Shown: positions 56,251 through 64,000 of the stretch, in pieces
Numbering within the stretch: the first letter of the stretch is position 1
Layout of the letters: each line of letters starts with the position of its first letter
Notes under the pieces: model-generated
Databases searched by the model: none
What the model was told of the DNA's origin: nothing
Seen by the model: the letters and a program-made list of their open reading frames with translations, nothing else
Assembly (NCBI RefSeq): GCF_024586455.1
Contig: NC_065923.1
Coordinates: 52,359,237 to 52,423,236, forward strand
DNA: 64,000 bases
Origin: Bactrocera neohumeralis
Lineage: Eukaryota > Arthropoda > Insecta > Diptera > Tephritidae
Direction of reading: 5' to 3'
Position numbers and translations under genes: made by a program

Positions 56251-58312
56251 ATTACTATTTATAATGATTGTGAAGATCAGAAGACTTTTCGACTCATGTA
56301 CATATACGTAGTATTTAGACCAAGCGCACAATCAATAACTGCCAAAACATATAAAAATAATGTAATTTGTATATGCATCTGTTGTATTACACCCTCCTTG
56401 CACTGGGTGCCGCCAAAGTTATTGATTTCATATCTTCCGTTGATTTTCCTTGATTTTATGACTGCCTGTCAGCTGTTTGGCCCAAGTACATATGTATGTA
56501 TGTACCAATGCGCGGAGAGGCCGTAGAGATGTGCGCCCGACAATTCCTAAAACATGCCGAAAACTTATTAAGAAACATAAATGTGTTTTTTATGCGACGT
56601 CACTCTGCTTCTGACTTCGCACGTTGGCAGCTGTCAGCAGTCAGACAATTGCACGAAAATATGCTTTTTAATATGCAACAGAACGAACACATGCCACGAA
56701 CATACATACAACAAAAAAGTACAAAACACTGGAGGGCTATAATTCGTATGTGTGTGTGTGCGAAGGCTTGCGAAATATGCGTTCGGTGTATTGGCATATA
56801 TTAATCCCCGGCGGGCTGTAGCGCCGACATGAGCCGCCTACCGAAAGCATGCACAAATGTCAAGAGCTCACGTAGCACGTCATGGGCCGTCAAAGCAAAT
56901 GCTACGCATACAACAAACACCTCCTACAACAATTCGCCCAAATATTATATAATACAAAATATGCGAGATTTTTGCAAGCACAGCGCAGTACATCGTCTGT
57001 CTGCCGAGCGATTGCTCAGGGACTTGTAACACAGCGACGCCGTACGTCATAAAATCGACGTAATGAACGTAAATGCGTGTGTAAAGAGGCGGAATTATGA
57101 GACTTATTGGCATACTCGAAGTTGACCGCATTTTAGTGTGTGTGTGTGTTGTGGGTGTTTGAGGGCCGTAAAATAAGTTACGGAATGCCTCCGATTGCGT
57201 GGCTTTAAGTAAGCAAGTGAAGCGAGCATGGCATTTTTCGTTAATTTCGCTGCTCGGAGAAGTTGATAAGCCAATCAGTTCAGAAATGAAAAGTTACACT
57301 CGCGTGTCACTCACACGCTACCAAATACACACTCGATTGGGCTTCCAAGAGGGGCACTTGTGGGCATTATTCGGTTATTACTGAGTTAATCAGGGCTATA
57401 TCAACTGTTTCTACTTCCTGATGCAAGCAGTGTGAAATTGAATGTACAAATTAGTGTTAAAATCAAAGGATTCAGCGACGGAAGTAGAACATTTTAGAAT
57501 GACTTTCTCAAACTCAGATTCAAAAATTTTGCTCAGACTTTTTAAGTTTAACGATTTTCGAATTCATCAATGCCAAGTCTGCTGAAGACAAAAAGAAATT
57601 GTATAATTATCAAATGAAATAAAGAGTCGGAAGAATTGACAATATTCCAAGTCAAAATTCACATTCAAATTTAATATTGGGTCTAATTATTGATTCCGCA
57701 TCGAAAACGAATTCGTTGCGGAACGAATTCTCGATCGAAAATGTTCCTGCGATCATTGATACTGTCGATAACCTGCTTTACCATATCGCAAGTAAACTGT
57801 GTTATCAACAAATTTGACAAGTTTGAAAAATTAAATAAATTGTCTTAGCTTTTTGGTTCGTTTTTACAAATATTTAAAATTGATACATTATAGCGTTCAC
57901 AAAAAATGTAACATTTTGAGAAAAATTACATTTTTCTTAACCTTTAAAACGCTCTAGCGGCTAAAGTATTTGACCTAGATAAACATACAAACCAATTTGG
58001 ACATGTAACGAACATGAAAACAGATAAATCAACCGTGCGAAGTGATAGAAACATACCAAAGTTCATATATTTTCATACAAAATATATGGGGTCTAGCCAA
58101 GCACCATTGGTGCACTAAGGTGTAATATTATAATATCCCTTTTTCGTCCTTTTCGATACGATATCCTTGAATTTTTTTTCTGAATTCTATAGGCAATAAA
58201 ATTCTAGGAAGCTACCTGGAAGCGCAAGTCGTTTTCTACACTCTAAATATATTTAAATAACATTTAAAAACAAAATATGCCTGGCCAGACCCGTGGGTCT
58301 CGATGAGGGTTA
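56251..58312. other. Unique DNA, partly G+C-rich, no gene recognised
   Basis: Section 56380-57400 is more G+C-rich with TGTGTG tracts (56745-56760, 57136-57150) and overlapping open frames that match nothing. Section 57400-58312 is A+T-rich. A possible TTAA-flanked segment, 57941-58309, is discussed among the rejected items. Confidence 0.4.
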
Positions 58313-58835
58313 AGTGACAGTGATGATGAAAATAGTGTAAACATTCGTCGTGAGCGCAGAAATTTGAGGAATATTTCAAAAGACGTGTTGGAAATGGATG
58401 ACTATAAGTGAGGTGAACTATTTAAGCTAAAAAAAAAAGAATTTTATTTACATATATGTATATGTATGTACATACGCATTTTCATTAAAAATTTTCGGAT
58501 CAAAAAGGGAGCATTTATAAACATTTTGGGGAAATGCGAAAATGAACTTGGAAATGACAAAAGACAAGGTTCTCTTTCTCCAAAAATAAAACTTGTTGCA
58601 TATCTACGTTTCATAGCCACAGGTAGTGATCAACACTGTATTGACTTCAATATAAATATGCCCGATCGAATTTTTTTCCTGTATTAGATAAAGTACTCAA
58701 CATTCTTGAGTATACGCTATGTTGAAAGTGAATTGAAGGTATTGGAAACAAAAACATATTTTTTTTGGCAAATCAAAAATTCCTGGTGTGGCAATCTCAG
58801 TTGTTGAAGCTCACGTAAAGATAATGGCGCCGACA
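58313..58835 (+). pseudogene. Harbinger (PIF) transposase N-terminal half
   Basis: Pieces in order on the plus strand: NIRRERRNLRNISKDVLEMD (about 58340), GELFKL, then an open frame from 58466 including NELGNDKRQGSLSPKIKLVA and YLRFIATGSDQHCIDF, which is the HARBI1 helix region (LSP..QLLVALRFYATGS), then after a gap near 58770 KIPGVAISVVEAHVKIMAPT where relatives have FPGVIGCIDGTHV.IMAP. The catalytic D of IDGTH is replaced (VVEAH). It then passes into a reverse copy of the dispersed repeat. It is dead. Confidence 0.7.
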
Positions 58836-58837
58836 TC

Positions 58838-58976
58838 ATCGTTTCATCATCCTGCTCATTTTTATACATATAATCCTATAACTAACTGGACTAGTTTTAG
58901 GTGATACATACAATCGTTGAGTGGACAAAACTATTCTACTCTATAGGAACATGTTGCAAGAGTATAAAAATACTAG
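58838..58976 (-). repeat. Dispersed intergenic repeat, 5' end fragment, reverse
   Basis: Plus strand: CATCATCCTGCTCATTTTTA, ACATATAATCCTATAACTAA, TTTTAGGTGATACATACAA, and GGAACATGTTGCAAGAGTAT, the complement of the 5' end of the older subfamily (as at 41280-41440). It truncates the Harbinger remnant. Confidence 0.65.
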
Positions 58977-59603
58977 AAGGACAATACATTCATCTGGAAG
59001 AAGATGTACACCTTGATATTTAGTGCCTTCAAAAGTATGCCATATTCGTTGAGGTCTGACAGTTGCTCTCGGCGAGTCCATGGTTGTATAGTATATGGTA
59101 TTGTTAAATTGTCTTGCTAGTGGCTGGCTTATTCAATAGGTTCTGTTGTCTGTTCAACAAGTTTTTTAATAATAATAATGATGGCAACAAGACCAAAAGA
59201 AGTTGAGGTACAAGCCCAAAATTCATCTTCCTGGGCTAGCCGAATTCCGATTCTGATCAAACAACGGATATCGACACCGGTGTAGCGAACCGCCTCACCA
59301 CAATCGGCCAAACAATAATAGATCAAATAAACCACTCTTTAATAAATTGAAGTTGAAAATGTCTATGCCTTTACCCTTGCAAATATTTTTTTTCCTTCTA
59401 AACCGAAATACAGAAATTTTGTTCATATAATTCATTATTTTAACTTTAATTAGTCGTTTCATCACGTTTGTTGCTTTTATCACACTTTTTAAATACCAAA
59501 TAAATAAAATTCTAAAATAAATAAAGCTCTATTAAATAAAAAAATCATTCAACGCTTAAAACTAAAAATATATACATTCATGTACGAAGTTTTATAATAA
59601 TTT
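58977..59603. other. Unique DNA, nothing recognised
   Basis: A+T-rich with a short AATAATAATAATGATG tract near 59170. No gene or repeat recognised. Confidence 0.45.
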
Positions 59604-60459
59604 TATACTCTCGCAACAAAGTTGCTAAGGAGAGTATTATAGTTTTGTTCACATAACGGTTGTTTGTAAGTCCTAAAACTAAAAGAGTCAGATATAGGGT
59701 TATATATACCAAAGTGATCAGGGTGACGAGTAGAGTTGAAACCCGGATGTCTGTCTGTCCGTCCGTCCGTCCGTCCGTCCGTGCAAGCTGTAACTTGAGT
59801 AAAAATTGAGATATCATGATGAAACTTGGTACAAGTATTCCTTGGCTCCATAAGAAGGTTAAGTTCGAAGATGGGCAAAATCGGCCCTCTGCCACCCCCA
59901 CAAAATGGCGAAAACCGAAAACCTATAAAGTGTCAAAACTAAGCCAAAAATAAAGATATTAAAGTGAAATTAGGGAGGGGTATATTTGGATGTAATTTTT
60001 TTGGAAAAGTGGGCGTGGCCCCGCCCCCTACTAAGTTTTTTGTACATATCTCGGAAACTACTATAGCTATGTCAACCAAACTCTACAGAGCATTTCCATA
60101 TACAGTTCAAAAATACAAGAAATCGGATAATAACCAGGCCTACCTCCCATACAAAGGTTATGTTGAAAATCACCAAAAGTGCGTTAACCGACTAACAAAA
60201 AACGTCAGAAACACTAAATTTTACGGAAGAAATTGCAGAAGGAAGCTGCACCCAGGCTTTTTTTTTAAATTGAAAATGGGCGTGGCCTCGCCCACTTATG
60301 GACCAAAAACCATATCTCAGGAACTACTAATCTAATTAATTTTACAGCAAAATAAAAAAATATATAAATGACGGATAATGAAATCTCGGTTATCACTTTA
60401 TCATGCGAGAGTATAAAATGTTCGGTGACACCCGAACTAAGCCCTTCCTTACTTGTTTT
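59604..60459 (+). repeat. Dispersed intergenic repeat, young short copy (copy E)
   Basis: Begins TATACTCTCGCAACAAAG; the first ~35 bases form an inverted repeat (ACTCTCGCAAC...GTTGC...GGAGAGT). Ends GTTCGGTGACACCCGAAC and CCTTCCTTACTTGTTT, with GCGAGAGTATA at 60405-60415, the exact inverse of the first 11 bases. It carries the C/D/E internal deletion and additional small losses (around 59968 and 60090). Its array is a simple TCCG run (59757-59782). It ends four bases from the stop codon of the Zeste-like frame on the other strand. Confidence 0.88.
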
Positions 60460-60463
60460 CTTC

Positions 60464-61243
60464 TTAAGGTTTCGGCTCCAATTTTTTTATTTCGTGGGCT
60501 AATTCCCGCGTCGATTGTTGGATGCGATGCTTTTCCATCTTAATTTTTTCTTGTGCAGCTACTAACTTTTCAAGCTTCTGGTCTATGCTTTTTTGAAAAT
60601 CTGATAGCGACTTCATGTTTTGTTGAAGTAACTCCAACTTTTCGTCACTCTTACTTTTTCTCCACGGTCTGCGTGGAGTTTTTTCTGTTGACGTTGTTGT
60701 TGTTGTAGCGAGTAGCGAATGTGTTGAAGTTGTTGGGCCTGGTAAGGAGCCGAGGAAAGGGTTTGCCTCCTCATCACTGCTATCACAGTTAACGATAAAC
60801 GTCGAAGCTTGCGTAGTTGGGTTATTTTCAAATGCAGAAACATTTGTTATGCCCTCTACGCAAGCTTCGAGTCCAGCTGCTTCGATTAACAGTTCGTCCG
60901 TCGCAGTGTTCAGTTTTTCGTTATAGGGCCCTCCACCAGTTCGCTGCTTCGATGCCTTATTGAAGAAACGCTTTTTTTGCTTGGTATTCTTGATCAGAAA
61001 GAACCTAAAAAAATCATAAAAAGTTAATATTTTATCAAAATATATTGTATATAAATTATATACATACCTTCCTCCACAATTTAGCATCTTTAACTGGTAG
61101 CCCCACGGCATTAAGCTGCTACCCCAGTTCCTCCCATAATTTATTGGACGCAATTCTTTATTGCACAGAGTTTGTTATTATTTTTTGTTATTTTTTATGT
61201 TATTTTTTGCCAAGAATGGATGGCTTGCAATGAATTCCGCCAT
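60464..61243 (-). pseudogene. Zeste/Myb-SANT-like gene with one intron, frameshifted
   Basis: Proteins of this type are nuclear DNA-binding regulators with an N-terminal Myb-like trihelix domain. Minus strand: MAEFIASHPFLAK (ATG at 61243), after a frameshift NKLWEELG-stop-QLNAVGLPV and KDAKLWRK, a 63-bp intron (61067-61005, GTATGTA...TTTTTTTAG), then exon 2. In exon 2 the frame must shift at a run of A (about 60975) to reach NKASKQRTGGGPYNEKLNTA; TGGGP is a hallmark of the family. From there to the stop at 60464 about 170 codons are open, ending in a coiled-coil-like region (KLELLQQNMKSLSDFQKSID, QKLEKLVAAQEKIKMEKHRI). One stop and two frameshifts mark it as a pseudogene. It could be the second gene of a Harbinger element or a host-derived copy. 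Confidence 0.65.
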
Positions 61244-61429
61244 TGGGAAGGATTCAGTTTATTAAAATTTGTCCTAAAGCAGATTTATTATTAAAAATTT
61301 TCTAAAATAATAAATTATTTACAATCTACTCACATTTTTAAATAAATTCGTCTGTTACGATCGGTAGTTTGCGTTCGAATGACGGTTCGATACCTTTATA
61401 TACTCGCTCACGTATGTCATCATGCCTGA
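61244..61429. other. Spacer, nothing recognised
   Basis: A+T-rich DNA upstream of the Zeste-like pseudogene; no promoter motif is clear. Confidence 0.4.
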
Positions 61430-62455
61430 TTACGATATAAGTGTTATGATCATGGGTGGTAGAAAGGAGCAAGGCTCCTGCCGCCTCATCAAAGAGGTAG
61501 CAAAAAAGGTGGTGAAGGAAGTGGGCCTTCTTTTGTTGTGCATGCGCACGAGATGAAACCCATAAAAGGTGGTCATCCGAACCTCATTCATGAAGAGGGT
61601 GATTGTGGCCAGTAACACCAACTTTGGCGAGGTCATTCTGAATGTGACCGTGAATCGCAAGTTGGGACCAAGGGTTGTTGAGCAGGCTGCGTGTACACCG
61701 AAATTCTCCACGAAGAGTTTATGGAGGAACTTTTCCGCTTGAACATACGGGTGTTCACCCCAGAGCCTAAACAATCTGATGTTAGGATGGTGAGTCGTCC
61801 CTGAAAGGTGGCGGCTGTTGGTAGGACGAACGTCGTGCTATATTAAGTGCTTTTCTTTACGTTTAGATAGCCCTGTTACCGCTTGTTTCCGGTATATGGG
61901 CTTTGCCCACCGCACCGAGTAGCGGAATGTCGGGCCAAGTCCGACATCGGCTGAAGATGCGGTGAGGAGGGCCACAGAACTGCCGGTTTCGTCAATACGC
62001 CTCGTTGTGGCAACCGCGAATTTAGGGTAAACCAGCGATGCATCTGACGATGTCGGCTGTTTGCCCATTTTATTGTGGCGTGGTAGAGAGCGCATTCATC
62101 AGACATTAATCGAGCAGATTTTTTTGCTTAATTTCCAGGGAGCTTTCGCCGTAATGTGCGCGCCTTACGCCGCCTATGGTGTGGTTCAGGGTCCTCCTGG
62201 AGGTTTTAGGGTCTTCACGGACCTTGGGGTCAAGGCTACAAATAGTGGTGAACGATCAGAGCTACGACTGTGTAGTTCTGAGTTTGTCACAACTGGGTAT
62301 ATGTATGGCTATAGAGGGGGAGTTCATTAGATTGATCGCGCTTGCCTACAATGCAAGTCAAGCGAACTTCTGGATGATCTACTGCTACCTGTGAGTAGTG
62401 CTCCATTTATCCTCGGAATGGATGCAAATGCCTCGTCCTCGATTCATTTTAGTAT
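61430..62455 (+). pseudogene. R1-type LINE: ORF1 end with zinc knuckle and start of ORF2 endonuclease
   Basis: Plus strand. The 61430-62070 part looks like the second half of a LINE gag-like ORF1, including a zinc-knuckle trace near 61935-62000 (AKSDIG, RCGEEGHRTAG). The 62150-62450 part is ORF2 endonuclease: GFRVFTDLGVKATNSGERSE, then in another frame VLSLSQLGICMAIEGEFIRL, and SSAPFILGMDANASSS, the GDFNAH-type active-site block. It is cut off at about 62455, before the rest of the endonuclease and the RT. Several frameshifts. R1 or a close relative is likely; ORF1 identification is weaker than the endonuclease. Confidence 0.65.
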
Positions 62456-62874
62456 ATGAAATCTTTACTAACAAAATTTTTAGCATTACCAGGTATCAGT
62501 AGAGTTTAGAAGGAATAATTGTACTATCAAATCGAAGTGCATGTTGAATCCATTAAAATCTTGTTTAAATTTTGTGAGGATTTCAGAAGTTATCTTGCCG
62601 CGGTTGCGGCTGCGACTGTTGATTTCATTGGTATTACACAGTTTTATAAGCCACCCATTCATAATATCATTCAAATAGCCTTAATTTAATACGGAAAGAG
62701 TAAATATTTCTTATGCATAACTTAAGGGGCGTGACTGTATTGGAGGGACCAAATAAAGTCATTAACTGTATTCTAATTTCAGGCGATTTCCACTGACTTC
62801 TCTCGACCTTCCATTCCTCGTTATTGGTTTTAACGGGACGAATACATTTACGGCAATATCATACTCAGCGAGAG
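62456..62874. other. Unique DNA, nothing recognised
   Basis: About 400 bases between two LINE fragments. No feature seen. Confidence 0.4.
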
Positions 62875-63530
62875 GAATACCGGAACCACTAGTCAAGGGT
62901 TAAGCTCAAAGCTGATAGTAGACGATGCTCCCAAAGATGTCTTCTATGAGCGCTTGGAGCGCTACTATGAGAGCTACTTCCGCCATGATGCCAAATTGTG
63001 CTTGGCGACTTTAACGCCAGGATGAGCAAAGAAGGCACCATTCGTACAATGGTCGGTAAATTCAGCCCCCATGATGAAACATCCCCAAATAAGTTGAGAC
63101 TGATCGTTGGGGCCCGAAATAACTGTAGTACTAGAATCCAGGAGAGGAAAATTCATCAAGCTACTTGGCTGTCTCCGGATTGAAAAGCCACCAACCAGAT
63201 CGATGATGTTGTGATAGACGTCAGACACGTCTCCAATATTTTAGACGTGCGGACGCATCGACTCGGATCACTATTTTGTTGCATCCAAAGATGATTCGAC
63301 GTCGAGAAGCTGCAATCACAACAGACACCCGAATAAATTATGAAAAGAGAGAAGCAAAAATGCGTGAGAACGAAGAGCTTTACCAGCTGGCCCACAGGGG
63401 TATATCTCGAAAATTCTCCGAAAAGATGCGGCGACTAACAGAAGGTTTCAAAACCGGACCGTACTCTTGGTGATTTAAATTATGGAGGGAGCACCTTTTC
63501 AGCCTACTGAATAGCAGTGAAAGTCCATGC
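62875..63530 (+). pseudogene. RTE-type LINE endonuclease fragment
   Basis: Plus strand: KDVFYERLERYYES (about 62930), LGDFNARMSKEGTIRTMVGK then FSPHDETSPNKLRLIVGARN, RIQERKIHQATWLSPD, IDDVVIDVRHVSNILDVRTH, LGSLFCCIQR, then a skip to FDVEKLQSQQTPE, YEKREAKMRENEELYQLAHR and ENSPKRCGD. This is the second half of the endonuclease and the linker before the RT, with at least two internal deletions. It is a fifth separate insertion of the RTE family seen at 48637. A short piece of LINE 5' sequence follows directly. Confidence 0.8.
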
Positions 63531-63786
63531 AAATGACGGGCATGGTGCCGTAGTGCACCACATTCTAATCCAGGGTGTTATGTGACTCCCGTGCCCATTG
63601 CATGATTAGCAACCTGGAGGTAAATTCTACTGTATGATAACCCAGCCTTCCCAACACCATGCTGAATTGGGAAGTAACGGTGGCCTTACCGCGTCTTGGG
63701 GCTCTGGCGCGGCGGACATTTGAGTTCCCCTCTATTTGCCTAGACCTGACCGGTCACCTCGTTGTGCCAAGGGTGGTAAGAAAAAG
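63531..63786 (+). mobile_element. Probable 5' untranslated region of a LINE running off the window
   Basis: The G+C-rich sequence ATGACGGGCATGGTGCCGTA to CGTTGTGCCAAGGGTGG precedes an ATG at 63787 that begins an open frame to the window end. I recognise the general style of insect R1/Loa-type LINE leaders, but not the exact family. The start is placed where RTE similarity stops. Confidence 0.5.
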
Positions 63787-64000
63787 ATGAATAAAGACAC
63801 AACACAAACCAAAACTACAATTACGACCAAACAAAGACCAACGCAGACAACAAAGGACAACGGAATCAACAACAGTAACAACAGAGGTACTGCTGCAGAT
63901 AAGGAGTGTTCAGGAGCTGAACGCAAGTTTGGCTTCCTGGATGCCCTATCGTCTGAGGAGCGGGCGCTGTTTGAGGAGCATGCCAGGGAGGATGATGACG
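63787..64000 (+). CDS. LINE-like ORF1 start, truncated by the window edge
   Basis: ATG at 63787 opens 71 codons without a stop to the last base. The N-terminus is threonine/asparagine-rich low-complexity (MNKDTTQTKTTITTKQRPTQ), then a more structured acidic segment: ERKFGFLDALSSEERALFEE and HAREDDD. That arrangement resembles the start of ORF1 proteins of insect LINEs, which are RNA-binding proteins of the retrotransposition particle. Nothing diagnostic such as zinc knuckles is within view. Because it is uninterrupted it may belong to a fairly intact element extending to the right. Confidence 0.5.
   Translation, partial: MNKDTTQTKTTITTKQRPTQTTKDNGINNSNNRGTAADKECSGAERKFGFLDALSSEERALFEEHAREDDD

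Noticed and set aside
57941..58309. Possible TTAA-flanked 369-bp MITE
   Set aside because: TTAA occurs on both sides and the right end has GACCCGTGGGTCTCGATGAGGG, but the left end (CCTTTAAAACGCTC) is not a convincing inverted match.
5405..59782. TCCG/TCTG arrays as possible CRISPR-like or satellite arrays
   Set aside because: They are short tetranucleotide microsatellites inside each copy of the dispersed repeat; there are no spaced repeats with unique spacers and the genome is clearly animal.
1..64000. tRNA, rRNA or snRNA genes, riboswitches, origins
   Set aside because: None could be seen by reading; small RNA genes cannot be excluded without a covariance-model scan.

Overview
The window looks like a gene-poor, transposon-dense stretch of an insect genome, most likely a fly and possibly a true fruit fly (Tephritidae, Bactrocera group). 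The reasons are A+T-rich unique DNA, decayed mariner, piggyBac, hAT, Harbinger, RTE, Jockey and R1/Loa-type sequences, and a dispersed repeat carrying a TCCG/TCTG simple array that I associate with tephritid intergenic DNA. The species call is inference. I could not identify one intact host gene. Nearly every recognisable protein is a broken transposon protein; the exceptions are a degenerate Zeste/Myb-SANT-like gene (60.5-61.2 kb) and an open LINE-like ORF1 start cut by the right edge.

Layout. 0-7.9 kb: a mariner with both ends (460-1622), a diverged and a young copy of the dispersed repeat, a 316-bp element with perfect 16-bp inverted ends, and an IS630/mariner-like transposase remnant. 8-11.8 kb: G+C-richer DNA with no recognised gene. 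11.85-14.6 kb: a Jockey-like LINE carrying two nested insertions, a TTAA-flanked MITE in its last codons and a hAT element with an 8-bp target duplication. 14.9-20.4 kb: LINE 3' pieces, a split mariner remnant and a short mariner with good ends. 21.7-28.5 kb: two RTE fragments (one with a 13-bp target duplication), repeat fragments, a remnant of an arthropod multicopy protein family I cannot name, and a mariner remnant. 28.8-30.6 kb: an internally deleted piggyBac element with intact ends. 32-33.7 kb: a second TTAA MITE of the same family as the first, then a second copy of the unnamed family. 36.9-44 kb: a LINE remnant and reverse-oriented repeat copies. 44-46 kb: an internally deleted RTE. 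46.2-47.1 kb: a young repeat copy. 48.3-52.2 kb: a nearly full-length RTE held between two copies of an unrelated ~335-bp sequence. 52.4-54.6 kb: transposase and RTE scraps. 54.7-60.5 kb: two more young repeat copies and Harbinger pieces. 60.5-64 kb: the Zeste-like pseudogene and three LINE segments.

The sequences do not form a pathway. What they record is layered insertion and decay. The best-supported structures are the nested LINE/hAT/MITE locus, the piggyBac deletion derivative, the four young repeat copies (three sharing one internal deletion), and the long direct repeats around the RTE. All calls are from reading the sequence and from memory of the families; no database search was possible.
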